From assembly GCA_003024785.1 (NCBI GenBank), contig PUQB01000299.1:1-64000 (forward strand): 64,000 nucleotides of DNA, written 5' to 3'. A model generated the notes under the pieces. That model saw nothing but the letters and a program-made list of their open reading frames with translations, ran no database searches and was not told the DNA's origin. A program made the position numbers and the translations under genes. Position 1 is the first letter of the stretch. The number at the start of each line of letters is the position of its first letter. Below, one piece after another: positions 10,025 through 21,081 of the stretch. Source of the stretch: Selaginella tamariscina (taxonomy: Eukaryota > Streptophyta > Lycopodiopsida > Selaginellales > Selaginellaceae).

Positions 10025-12909
10025 AAGGACGATTTGATCAAACAAGGAGATCGAGTCATTAGTATGGAGTCGTCGTCAAATTCTGGGTAAGAATTAAAAT
10101 AAAATCTGTTATACTCGGATACTTGAACTAATCATTTTTGTATTCAGATGTGGAATTGAGGTGACATTAAAGACAAGAGCAGGAGAAGAGATGGGCAGGG
10201 GGATTCTGGAATCAACTTGGCCATATTTTAAGATAAATGGGAAGCGCATTGGAGCAACCATGGCTGCTGTCAAATTAACCTCTGTCACATCTCATGGACA
10301 AGCAAAACAATGGAAAGTAGATTCGCTAGTCAAGCACCCGAAAGCAGGCTGCGAACCCAGATTGGACGATGCTCGACACATATGCCTTGTTCCATCCAAT
10401 GTCACGTTCTCGGATCCAGAGGTCGTCAGTTACAACATTAATTTCGGGTGGTTTTGTCGACTTGTGGATAATGACGTTCACGTGTTCACTAATGATGTTG
10501 ACCTTGGAGTTCTTCTTCAACTCAACGAAAGCCCATCTATGGAGGGGATCCATCTGGATGTCTACTTCGAAAATCTTCAGACTCATCGAGTAGGTGTATT
10601 GTCAGGAGATATTGCTTCACAATACAGAAAATCAGCAAGTGAAGCAATCTTCCCTCTTCACATTGAAGAAGAACACAGCGACATCATAATGGAGATTGAG
10701 AGGGTGGCTCGGTCTCAGGTTCTCTACAGATCACGTTCAATTTGCTTAGGGAGCTTTGGGAGCTGGAAGAGTGTACCGAGAACACTAGAACAGCTGCAGT
10801 CGGGGATCACACATGTTGATTCGGATCGCAAAAGAAAATCATCAATCGTTTTGTCAGCTGCACCTGTGGCATCTCATGCTGCAATAAGTCACAAGGAAAT
10901 GATGTTGGATGATAAGATTTATCCTTGTAGGGTTAAATATTGCAGCGTCAACCCAAACTTCAATTACAGGCCACTCAACCAGGAACGTGTAGCTGAGCTC
11001 ATGGAGAAGATGAAGGACGACAATTCTTATACCGTTCCACATAATGCTGTTTTGTGTCCATACTATGAAAGAAGGAAGGGCGCTGACAAAGTCTGGATCA
11101 CAACACCAGAACAACTCATGAAGATTCAGACGGAGAATAAAAAATCTATCAAGTACTACATCATTAGTGGCCAGCACACAATAACGGCAGCCCAACGACT
11201 TCTCGAGGAACACAACAAAGGAACGATGGCAACAAAACTTTCCGAGCATACCCGTGAGAAGCTGACAAAAAGATCGGCGTTTTTAGCTAAGCCGAATCTC
11301 ACAATCGAGCAGTACCATAAGTTATCGGCGGAATGGGACGCTGCCGACACCAACCACTACAACAGCAAAATATGGGAGAAGTTTAAACACACGCGAGCCG
11401 TGTGGGAATCTCTTCAGCGACCACAAAGAGCTACCGCAGGGAATACACAATCTGCGGAATACCGGGTAAGCAAATTGTTTGGGCGGGATTTATCTCGCCG
11501 GTATATTAATCTGTCTTTTTCCTCAGAGAGTTGAAGAAATTGCAGCAGTTGATTTTGCCCAGGTGGGCGGGAAGGAAACATCCTTTCTGATGATGTTGAT
11601 TTCTTGCCCCGAAGATAAGATCTTTGCCAAATGGTTGGGGATTATGGAATCCTTTTCAAAAGGAACACTGAAGAAGAAGCAGACAAGTGAAGGGGAGCCC
11701 TCAGAAAAGTCTGCAAAGAAACCCAGTAAGACGCCGAAGGCTAAGTCTGTTCAATCTACAAAGGATGTAGACAACGATTTCAAGCTCACATGGTTGAAGC
11801 CTTTAAATGGAACAACGATGGAGGAGATGGAAGTCTTGGCTGATTTGGTGATCGATGGCAAACTACAAATTAATAACAGCAGCCCAACCTCTCCTTTTCA
11901 TCTCAAGGCAATGGAGTTGAAGACGGTCAGGCATTTCAAGGAGTGGTTGGGAATACACTGCCACAAACTGGGTTGGACCTCGACTTCAACATATGAAGAG
12001 GTCAGCAAATATTTGCATGTGACGAACGATGATATGCTTGTCGAATGGGTGAACCAATCGGAAGATCTGGGCAAGAATCTATTGCACGCCAACGCCAAAA
12101 AGGAGAACATTGGGATGACGCCTTCTCTTATGGCAGTCCTTCAGCAGCGGAGAACCGAATTGAACCTTATAAAGGAGGATGCTACAAATCACGACAAGCC
12201 CTACAGATGTTTGTTGTTAGATTCGGAGACTTTATGGGGTAACATCACTGCCTTGTAGGAAACCGTTTCAATTGTTCGTGATGGATCGGCGGGTGTCAAA
12301 AAATCTTTCGACAGATAGGGCACTAGAGGATCTGGTGGAGAAACTTAGCCGTGCAAGCATATACATAGAAGGTATTTATTATTGAATTCATGCTTGCGCT
12401 CTTCACTGATACCTACTTTTTCAGGTATTTATTTCTTGATTCTTGCTCATGTCACCGATACTTTTGCCTTCGCCTTCGCCAAGAAGAATAGACATCGTTG
12501 GACAGGATTTTATATGAACGATGCTAATCCCAAGTGCATTGATACCGTTGTTCACTTGGTTGTTAGGAATGCGCCAAACAATTTCAAGCTTCCAAATGAC
12601 TGGCCAGGCATCTGTTTGCACTCCAACGGCCCTGAACCTCCATCCGATACACCGATAGGTATGAGTGACGTATTCGGCAATGTACGTTATCCAAACATTA
12701 CAAGTCAAGCGGCACGGAGCATCGTCAACTTGATTAGGGGTCCTCACAGTGATGCGTGGGTTTTTGACTACTGCACTAGGGGGTCCGTCTTGAAGGAGTG
12801 TTACCTTCGGCATACATGTGTGTTTGCCGTTGAAAAGGATAAGACCATGGTTGAGGACCTGAACAAGTGGATAGATTGGGTCTCAACTGAGTACCCCAAC
12901 GATCCATAA
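10025..12909 (+). CDS. ParB-like domain protein with divergent C-terminal DNA methyltransferase-like domain
   Basis: Suggested exons are 10025-10086, 10148-11465, 11527 to about 12238, about 12239-12371 and 12425-12909. Introns 10087-10147, 11466-11526 and 12372-12424 have GT..AG ends and keep phase. An ATG lies at 10064, but the frame is open back to an acceptor at 10024. Counting from that ATG, residues 10-90 look like a small beta domain. Residues 262-360 resemble a ParB/sulfiredoxin-fold domain (PLNQERVAELMEKM, then YYIISGQHTITAAQRL). A Lys-rich linker follows. Near residue 672, LLLDSETLW sits where a DPPY-type motif IV would be; then come IYFLILAHVTD and VFDYCTRGS..CVFAVEKD, like motifs X/I. 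A one-base frame change near 12236-12239 breaks the model. ParB-methylase fusions are typical of phages and bacterial mobile elements. Altered catalytic motifs argue against methylating activity. Confidence 0.62.
11482..11499. repeat. Lone degenerate copy of the array palindrome inside an intron
   Basis: GGCGGGATTTATCTCGCC differs from the array palindrome at two positions and lies inside the 61-bp intron at 11466-11526 of the ParB-like gene. The same variant (GATTTATCTCGCC) occurs inside array 2 near 8370. It is the only copy I noticed outside the two arrays. Confidence 0.85.
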
Positions 12910-13200
12910 AGGCGTATTTGAGAAAGTTCCCTCCAGATAAGTGCGATAGCTCTGAAGGTGAATCTGGTTCAATCTCGGAGTCTGAGAACGAACTTCAATC
13001 AGATATTAGACGGAAGTTATCTCGAGGAGTACAGAACATTCGCACACTCCAGGACCCATGGAAACATCAATAGAAGATGCAGAAGATCTTGAACCATCTC
13101 ACAAGCGGCTTAGACCTTCTTCGCCTCACTCAGAAGGTAATAGCGAAGAAGAATTGATAATGAATTGATAGAGTGACGAATAGTTGTAAATGAGTGTAAC
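12910..13200 (+). pseudogene. Probable frameshifted C-terminal tail of the ParB-methyltransferase-like gene
   Basis: Right after the stop at 12907-12909, another frame is open with KAYLRKFPPDKCDSSEGESG and an acidic Ser/Glu-rich stretch, to a stop near 13071. Overlapping it, a third frame begins METSIEDAEDLEPSHKRLRP and ends near 13168. Low-complexity acidic and basic tails of this sort are common at the ends of such proteins. I infer they belonged to the upstream gene before frameshifts; they could also be an unrelated exon. Confidence 0.4.
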
Positions 13201-13379
13201 ATAAGGCATTTTTGTATATTTCTTTTATATTTGTACAGAAAATAAATTCTCAAGGATTAATGAAGCTTTTAGTTCAAACATGGGTCACACATTAACAAGG
13301 TAAATAATATACCTTGATAATTTTAAGGTCAGCTAATTATCATTTTGCAGATGTAATGAAATAATTGAGAACATGGATT

Positions 13380-14606
13380 TTCAGCATTGCCATGAGGTAA
13401 GAGAGGGGTTTGGCGACAATTTCTTGTGCCACATGTCAGAATGACAGAGTTCATGCAGGAAATGGATAATAATGCAGCTCAAAACATCGTTACCATGGGG
13501 CCACTTCATCATCATTTTTATTGGCTTCAGTTCCGAAATCAATTTCTTCAGCGCATGCAATATCTGAATCTTGTAAGGATGATGTACAATTAAATGATGA
13601 AGGGATAGGCAACGAGATAGTGGCAACGGATAAATGTGAAAGGGAGCAAACAAGTGATTTGCAAAGTATTCAAGAGGCAACGCTATCTCATGTTACTCAT
13701 GGCCATATTGTGTTGTTGGATGTCAATGGTGTTCTGCTTCATCGACAAAGGCCCAGGATAGAAAAACAGAAATCAAACAAGGAGATTTCATTCCTTGTCA
13801 TGGTAAATTTCGATATGATATTATTTTTCGTCCAGGGTTGGATCGTCTCTTTCAAAAGCTTAAGGAGATGGGTGCGCTTGTGGGGATTTGGTCATGCATG
13901 CAGATTCATAACTTAACACCGCTGTTGAGTTTACTTAAGAAACATTGTAGTGTTGCAGAAGAGGTGATTCGTAAAGATTGGATTTTTGACCAGCGAATGT
14001 GTTCATAAACCTCTCGAATTTCACAATATAAAAAGGAAAGCAAGCCATACTTCTTCAAGAATGAAAGAATAATTGGGACTCATGGGGAGATCAGTCGCTT
14101 AAGGATAATGAAGAACGCACAGATGTTAGTAGTAGACGACTCTCCTCAGAAGGCTATGCTCAACCAAAACATTGCTTGTATTCATCCAATCACTTTCGAT
14201 CCATATTCTGATACCGATATCATGGATGAGCTAGTGAACTACTTGGATACGTGCCTCAGAAAAAGAATCTCGAAAATTTTTGTGAGCAGTATCCACCGTA
14301 TCATACATTTCCTGAAGCTTTTCTTTCTCGTGATATTGAATTTTATAAAATGAAGGATAGCAACCGGGCGCTTTATATAATATTATTCTTAAGGAACGTC
14401 AGTTTTTAGATGAGCCTTTATGCAGACCTTCTCTTATCACATCTTATGTATTAACAAGGATGGCAACTCCCAATTGCATTCGTGAGAGTGTTAAGTGGTG
14501 GCAACAACATCAAGATATTGACCAAAATGATTTGATTAATCCGGAGAGTGATGATTTAGACAAAATGAAAAGATTTCTTTGTATGATAGAAAGAAAGTAT
14601 TTATAA
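13380..14606 (+). pseudogene. FCP1/NIF-type HAD phosphatase-like gene, broken
   Basis: The frame at 13521-13800 reads an acidic leader and then HIVLLDVNGVLLH, matching motif I of FCP1/SCP (NLI-interacting factor) phosphatases, usually DLDETL. Here the second Asp is Asn and the Thr is Val. After a frame change near 13800 comes FRPGLDRLFQKLKEMG and IWSCMQIHN, then KDWIFDQRMC. At 14108-14270, LVVDDSPQKAM and FDPYSDTDIMDELVNYL match the last HAD motif and C-terminal helix. Another frame carries on with YPPYHTFPEAFLSRDIEFY to a stop near 14606. Family members dephosphorylate Ser/Thr residues, such as the polymerase II tail. Changed motif-I residues and several frame breaks suggest an inactive copy. 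It lies on the same strand as the ParB-like gene, about 200 bp downstream. Confidence 0.6.
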
Positions 14607-14840
14607 AAAATTAACATGTTGATAAGAAAATGATTTCATTTGTAATTATGTTTGATAGTATTTCTTCATTATTGTAAACTATTTTTAGAATAATATGAAT
14701 ATTCTAAGATATTTTAGGAATATTCCTTACTAAGTAAGGTTATTGAAGGATTAATTAATTAATTAATTAATATTTAAGGCTTAATTACATATTAATTAAA
14801 TGATTAATTAATAATTAAAACTTAAGTATTAATTAGTAAT
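14607..14840. other. A+T-rich spacer with TTAA runs
   Basis: No gene is visible. TTAATTAATTAATTAATTAA lies at about 14753-14773 and similar text follows to 14835. The stretch separates the phosphatase-like gene from an inverted gag gene. Confidence 0.5.
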
Positions 14841-15800
14841 TTATTTTATATTCCCATTTTCACGTATCATGCCCACTTTAGTTACAACGTGCATTTTAAT
14901 AAGACATTTTGCCACCTTGTGTCCTGCTTCATCACAATACATGTATAGGTTCTCACTGTGGCGACGTTGCTTCTCAGCAGCGGAAAGAGAGCCACGCTTG
15001 GATTTCTCAACCTCCATAGGAACTACTCCAGAAGGTGGTGCAGGAACATGTACCACAGCTGCAGGATTGGTTTGCAGAAACTATTGAAGAGATCTTTCTT
15101 GACGACGCTCGAACAAACGGTTGTCGCAACGAACAGCTTGTTGCATGATCTCTGCTAATGTTTGGGCATCCGGTAACGTAAGAAGAAGGTTCTTCACGTC
15201 ATCCCTCAACCCAAAACAAAAGTGTTTGATCAATGTAGTCTCGTCCCATGGAATGTTCGTGCAAAGTTGCTGAAATTTGGATGCATAGACGGAAGCTGGT
15301 CGGGATCCTTGAGTGAGCTTTCGTAACTTCGTGCATGCGGAATGGTACTTGTTAGGATCCCCAAAGCAGGCTTCAAAGGCAGCCATGAAACCTTCAAAGT
15401 CTTTCATCAATGGGTCATCACGCTCCAGCAAGGGGGCAACCCAAGCCCGTGGAGATCCACTTAGTAAGGATGCCAAAAGGCCAACCTTTTGTGCATCAGT
15501 CGAGTAGCGGCGTGGTTGCATGCGGATCAAGAGCCGGATCTGATTCAGGAAACCTTGGAAATCAGCACGATTGCCATTGAACTTTTCTGGCCTGGTGATC
15601 TTCGGCTCCGAAGAAAGGTTCGATGAAGAGGGAACCACCGATGCCTGAGAGAGAGCCTGCACAGCAGCCTTGGAGGATGCATCAGCAGCTGCATGTGCCG
15701 CATTGGTGGAACCTTGTAGATCGGTGACCACTTGGCGCAAAGTGGCCAGCTCATGAAGCAACATTTGGTGCTCGCATTGAAAGTGCTCAAAATCAACCAT
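14841..15800 (-). CDS. gag: Ty3/gypsy gag polyprotein, family II copy 1, in inverted block
   Basis: The frame at 15800-15081 encodes about 239 residues. It has a coiled-coil-like N-terminus (HELATLRQVVTDLQ) and then a retrotransposon gag core (ITRPEKFNGN, DFQGFLNQIRLL, GSPRAWVAPLL, FCFGLRDDVKNLLL). A second frame at 15056-14841 holds the zinc-knuckle remnant YCDEAGHKVAKC, where the first Cys of the usual CCHC pattern appears to be lost. Gag forms the virus-like particle that packages element RNA. The LTR at 15896-16453 lies upstream in the same orientation, while the matching pol is on the plus strand. The block therefore appears inverted relative to pol. Confidence 0.8.
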
Positions 15801-15895
15801 GATCTATGAAAGAAAAAGGAGGAAAACGAAGGAAAAGATTCAAGGAAAAAAAGTAGCTGGGAAACGGAGAGCTATGAAATCAGTTACTATCAATC

Positions 15896-16453
15896 TGTCA
15901 AGCCACGATCCAAGAACTAGGAAGAGGGCAGGATTCCAAGAACAAGAAGGCTTGACTCAGGAGCAGGACGGAGAGCAAGACAGGAACTTAGGAACTCAAG
16001 AGTAAAACCAGGCGCAAGACAGGATCCAGGAGCAAGATAGGAACAGGACAGGATCCGGGAACAAGACAGGAGCAGGACAGGATCCAGGAGCGAGACAAGG
16101 AGAGAACAAGAAGCAAGACAAAAACAAGACAAGACAAGATTGATCGTAGTAAGACTGGTTTGATAGTCTGATTGTACAACAATTAGGTCGGAACTTTTAT
16201 GCTCACAACTCCAAGAGCTAATCTAGGCATGAGTGCTAAAAGTGGTTGCATGCATGTAAAGTGGTTGCATGCATGCAGAGGCTAAGATGAGTCCACATGT
16301 CCCTTATCCTCTAGGCATGTCCTGTGGCATATCCTGTAGGAATATCCTGCAACTGTATCTTGTATCCGGAATCCCTGTAGGAATATCCTGTAAGAAAATC
16401 CTGCAACCCGTATCCTGTATTCGGAATCCTATATCCTATATCAGGTCGTGACA
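15896..16453 (-). repeat. LTR of gypsy family II, copy 1, inverted 5' LTR
   Basis: Read on the minus strand it begins TGTCACGACCTGATATAGG and ends GGCTTGACA. It contains a string of CCTGTA/TACAGG-bearing words, a GAGTTGTGAGCATAAAAG box and a run of CTTGTCTTGTC. It matches the plus-strand LTR at 20337-20859 and the minus-strand LTR at 25957-26349. CATAAAAG may be the TATA box. No tRNA-Met-like primer site was recognised next to it. Confidence 0.8.
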
Positions 16454-19400
16454 CATCTCAATAATCGAGAGCTCGAGTTTGCCCTGTTAGACACTGGTGC
16501 AAATGCATGCTTCATGAATGACAGTTTTGCAACTCAACATAGCATTCTAGTGGTGAAGTTGAAGCGTGCAGTTCCTGTAGATGTGGCCGATGGTCGTCTG
16601 GTTGCTTTTGGCGCAGTTACCCATGCTACCAAACCTCTCACTTGCAGTCATGGCACATTCAACTATTGATTTCCTTTAACTTGATCAAGACTCGGTCGAC
16701 TCTCATCATTTTGGGCATGCCATGGTTTGTTGTTGCAAATCCTCAAATCAACTAGAGGTTTAGGACACTCACGTTTTCCTCTCTGGTAACCAAGATCAAT
16801 CCTGTACCTTTTGTGTGCAGGATACATACTTAGTGTTTGAGGCAGTACAAGCTACAGGATTGACCGTGCCTGTTCTTGTATCAGTGTTGAAGACTCCTCC
16901 TCGACAGGATTCACCTCATGTTAGTTCCTAGCACATCCGCAGGCTCTCTCCACTCTGTAAGTTCACGGATTCCTGTACAGGGTTCTTCCAATCCTGTATC
17001 AGTGTTGAAGGTTCCTCCTCAATAGGATCCACCTCCTATTGGTTCGTCAGCACACTCACAGGCTCTTCTTACTCCTATGCATCCACGGACTTCTGTACAG
17101 GATTCATTCAATCCTGTACACTTGTCAACATCCACACATGTTTCTCCTAATCCTGCCTCTTTTCATTATTCTTTTTTTGTTCACCCCCCAAGATCCTTCC
17201 TCTTTTTCAATCACAGCTCCCTCCTTCTCCTCTCCGAGTTCTTACCACTACCATATGAACTTGCCACTGATCTGCTCCTTTTCATTTTTTGCTTTCCAAG
17301 TAACTCCTACGTCCTTTCTACCTTTTCTGTATCCGTCTCCCTATTTTTCAATCTCCTTCTCCTGTTCCTTCTTCTTCTCCTTCTTCTTCCCTGCCATCCA
17401 AGTATCACTCCTTTTTAGGACGTTTTTGATAAGCACAAGGCTGCAGTTCTTCCTGTTCATAGGTCCTACGTCTGTCCTATTGATTTTGTGGAAGGAAAGA
17501 CTTCATCATTCAGATAATTTATGCACTATCACCTACAGAATTGGAGGTTCTTCGTCAGTACATGAGGAAAACTTGACATCTGGCTTTATTCATCACTTAA
17601 AGTCCCCTGCAGGAGCACCTATCTTCTTTGTCAAGAAGAGAGATGGGAGTTTACGTTTGATTGTGGACTACAGAGGTTTGAATCAAGTCACCATTCGGAA
17701 TCGGTATGTTGCCATTGATCCCGAACTTCTCGATTGGCTGCAAGGAGCAAAGGTGTTCACGAAGATCGACTTATGAGGGGCTTACAATCTTGTATGGATT
17801 CGTCTAGGCGATGAGTGGAAGACTGCCTTTCGTACAAGGTATGGACACTTCGAGTACACAGTGATGCCTTTCGAACTTACCAATGCCCCAGCCGTGTTCC
17901 AACACATGGTGAACGACATATTTCGTGATTTCTTGGACCAGTTTGTGGTAATCTACTTTGATGACATTTTGATTTTCTCCAAGGACCAGGTGGCTCATGA
18001 CAAGCATGTACGATAGTCCTACAAAGGCTTCGCAAGCATGGCCATATGCGAAGTTGGAGAAGTGTTTCTTCAACAAGGAATTGTGGAGTTCTTGGGCTAC
18101 ATCGTCTCTCATGCTGGCATTTCCATGGACATGCACAAGGTCAAGACTATCGCGGAGTGGGAGAGGCCCAAGTCTGTACGAGACGTACAATGTTTTTGTA
18201 AACTTCTACAGCGTTTCATACAGCTTCTCCAAGCGTGTACTTCCACTCACGGAACTCACCAAGCGCACATGAGTGTTCTCTTGGTTTGACAAGGCGGAAC
18301 ATGCATTCACACAACACTCAAGGACGCCTTCACGATAGCTCCGATTTTAGCACATCATGATCTTTTTGTCCCTTCTTTGTTGAAGCAGATGTCTCAAATT
18401 TTGCAGTAGGATTGTTCTATCACAAGTTGGAGAAGACAAGTTGCTTCATCCTGTAGCTTTTCATTTCGTAAGTTCCTTTCAGAGAAGATCAATTACGAGA
18501 TTCATGACAAGGAACTCAAGGCCATTGTGGATTTGTTTGAGGAGTGGCGGCATTTCCTAGAAGGTGCTGCGCATCCTATAAGTTCTTATGGATCACAAGA
18601 ATCTGGAGTACTTTCAAACGGCTCGAGTTCTCAGTCGGCGACAGGCTAGGTGGGCGGAGTTCCTATCACATTTTGATTTCGTCATCATCTATAAGCCTGG
18701 TTTTTGAAATGGCAAGGCGAATGCATTGTTAGGCGCTCTTACCTTGCACTGACCCCGGGCGATCCTGCATATGACTGTCAAAAGCAAGTGTTGTTGGGTC
18801 TTGATGACTTCGGCTTGCAGCACTACAAGTTTATCAGGCTCCAACAGATTCCACACTTCTATAGGACATCCGTTTGTAGTTGGCTACAGACGACTTGGCA
18901 TGGAATGTGTTTTCACACATTAGTCTGACATCGCAAGTTCCTCTTCCTCCAGTTCCCGTACAGACTACAAGTTGTTTACCATACAGGACGGACTCCTGTA
19001 TCGGGAAGGTTTATGTTCCTGTTGGTGTTTGCAGGACTCGTGTGGTACAGGATTGTCATGATACCCCGACTACAGGACATTTTGGTGTGGCCAAGATAGT
19101 TGAGTTGGTGACCGCAACTATTGGTGGCCTGGGTTGCGAGGTTTTGTGGACAAGTTTGTACGGAGTTGTGACACCTGCAATAGGTCGAAGATGCCTCATC
19201 ACGCACCCTCTGTCTTCTTCGTCCTCTTCCTGTTCCTTCTGCTCCTTGAGATCCATTTTTATGGATTTCTCACAGATCTTCCTCCTTCTCGTGGATTTGA
19301 TGCAGTTCTTGTGGTGGTTGACCGTTTCACCAAACAAGCTCATTTCCTACCCTGTCACAAGACTGCTACAGGCCAGACAATAGCTGAGTTGGTGATCTGC

Positions 19401-20336
19401 GAAGTGTTCCGACACCATGGTCTTCCTAAGAGCATTGTTTTTGATCGAGGCCCATAATTCATGTCCAAGTTTTGGCGAGAACTTCTCCAGAGTCTACAGG
19501 TTAAAGCGGACACTTTCTTTAAGATACCATCCACAAACTAATGGGCAGTTAGAACGCACGATTCAAACCTTGGAAGAATATCTTCGATGCTTCATCAATT
19601 ACCAACAGGACAATTGGTTGGACCTTCTTTCAATGGCGGAATTTGCCTACAACAACTCCATTCACGCATCTACATGCCAGAGACCTTTCTTTGCTCTTAC
19701 AGGCTACCATCCACGTTTGACTTTGCTCCTCCTGCTTCTCCTTCTTCCGTTCCTGCAGTACAGGATCGTCTCCAGCATCTTCATCAGGTACATGAGGATC
19801 TCCAGGTTCATCTTCAGCAGGCACAGAAATGATACAAGCATCATGCTGATGCTCATCATCAACTGGCACCTACATACAAGGGTGATCTTGTGTGTTCTTC
19901 GTTGGCATATTCGCACCAACAAGCCTTCTTCTAAGTTGGATTTTCAACGATTGGGACCTTACAGGATTGCGGCTGAGGTCAATCCTGTAGCTTTTCGATT
20001 CGAGTTACCATCTATGGTGAAACTTTATCCTGTGTTTCACACCTCTTTGTTGGAGCCATATCATCCTTCTTCTCTTCCTAGTCGTGCTTTTTCTCCTCCC
20101 CATCATGTGGTCATTGACGGTGAACCTAAGTACAAAGTTGCAGCCATCCTTGATTCTCATCTTCATCACTGCTAACTTCAATACTTAGTAGATTAGAAAG
20201 GTTATTTACTTATCGATCGCACTTGGGAACCTGCATCCAACTTACTCCATGCTTCTTCCAAAGTTGTTGCTTTCCATCGGCGTTATCCTGCTAAACCAGG
20301 TCCCAAGACTCATGGAACTCGTCCTTAGGGAGGAGA
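16454..20336 (+). pseudogene. pol: Ty3/gypsy pol polyprotein, family II copy 1
   Basis: Domains run in the chromovirus order. Protease (LLDTGANACFMN) is at about 16480-16670. A Ser/Pro/Phe-rich variable linker with direct repeats follows to about 17540. Reverse transcriptase lies at about 17560-18290, with [19 protein letters not shown] and the catalytic YFDD box at about 17953. RNase H is at about 18310-18730. Integrase runs from about 18950 to 19900, with a zinc finger ending CDTCNRSKMPHH, a DDE core and YHPQTNGQLERTIQTL. A chromodomain-like end (RTWEPASNLLHASSKVV) sits at about 20215-20300. A stop at 17774, several frame changes and further stops make this a dead copy. A purine-rich tract (GGGAGGAGA) precedes the LTR at 20337. 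Confidence 0.85.
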
Positions 20337-20859
20337 TGCTATCACAACCCGATACAGGATGCATGATACAGGATATGGGTTACAGGATATGCCTATAGAA
20401 TATACCTACAGGATATGCTTGCAAGATATTTCTATAGGATATACCTACAAGATATTCCTACATGATATGCTTATAGGATATACCTACAGGATATGCTTGC
20501 AGGATATTCTTATAGGATATACCTACAGGATATTCCTACAGGATAATATGCCTATAGGATATACTATAGGATATGCCTAGAGGATAAGGGTCACTATGTT
20601 TAGCTCATGACCAGATTAGACTCATGATTAAATTAGCTTGGAGTTGTGAGCATAAAAGCTCTGACCTAATTGTTGTACAATTAGTTATTATCAACACCAG
20701 TCTTTCTACGATCAATTTTGTCTTGTCTTGTTTTGCTCCTTGCCTCCTGCTCCAATTCTTGTCCTACTCCCTGTCCTACTCCTTGTTTCTGCTTTTGAGT
20801 CAAGCTTCTTTGGTCTCGGAATCCTGCTCTCTTCCTTGTTCATGGATCGTGACTTGACA
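20337..20859 (+). repeat. 3' LTR of gypsy family II, copy 1
   Basis: It starts TGCTATCACAACCC just after a purine tract and ends GTGACTTGACA. The first 250 bp is a minisatellite of CTACAGGATATGCTTATAGG-like words (20350-20590). The second half matches the inverted LTR at 15896-16453 (GAGCATAAAAGCTCTGACC, CTTGTCTTGT). Confidence 0.8.
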
Positions 20860-21081
20860 ATACCTGAGTGTAACTAACAATGTGTATTCATTGTGTACAT
20901 GCACAAAAACCTCCATATACTTGAATCTTCCCACATCACAAACATTCTCAACCATACTTAATAAAATTGGCAAGTTTTCTTACCTAGTTTTTGAGAAAAT
21001 GAAGATTGTGAATTTAATGCTCTTGTTAACAAGGGAATCACCCTTGTTTCAACTAATCAATCTCCACATTGCAAACAATGT
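20860..21081. other. Unassigned A+T-rich stretch left of the small LTR element
   Basis: No gene is recognised. Together with 24845-25780 it forms the sequence into which the small LTR element inserted; the five bases 21077-21081 (AATGT) are repeated at 24840-24844. Confidence 0.5.

Noticed and set aside
12239-12258. A 20-base GT..AG intron that would remove the stop at 12256
   Set aside because: It is far too short for a plant spliceosomal intron and the joined frame meets a stop shortly after; a one-base frame change near 12236-12239 fits better.
10025-12909. Bacterial or phage contamination, because of the ParB-methyltransferase layout
   Set aside because: The gene has three phase-consistent GT..AG introns, and the same contig carries plant retrotransposons and telomere-like tracts.
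17077-17418. Separate host genes from Ser/Phe/Leu-rich frames in the protease-RT linker
   Set aside because: They fall within the low-complexity linker of a gypsy pol and recur in copy 2 at the same place (29150-29400).
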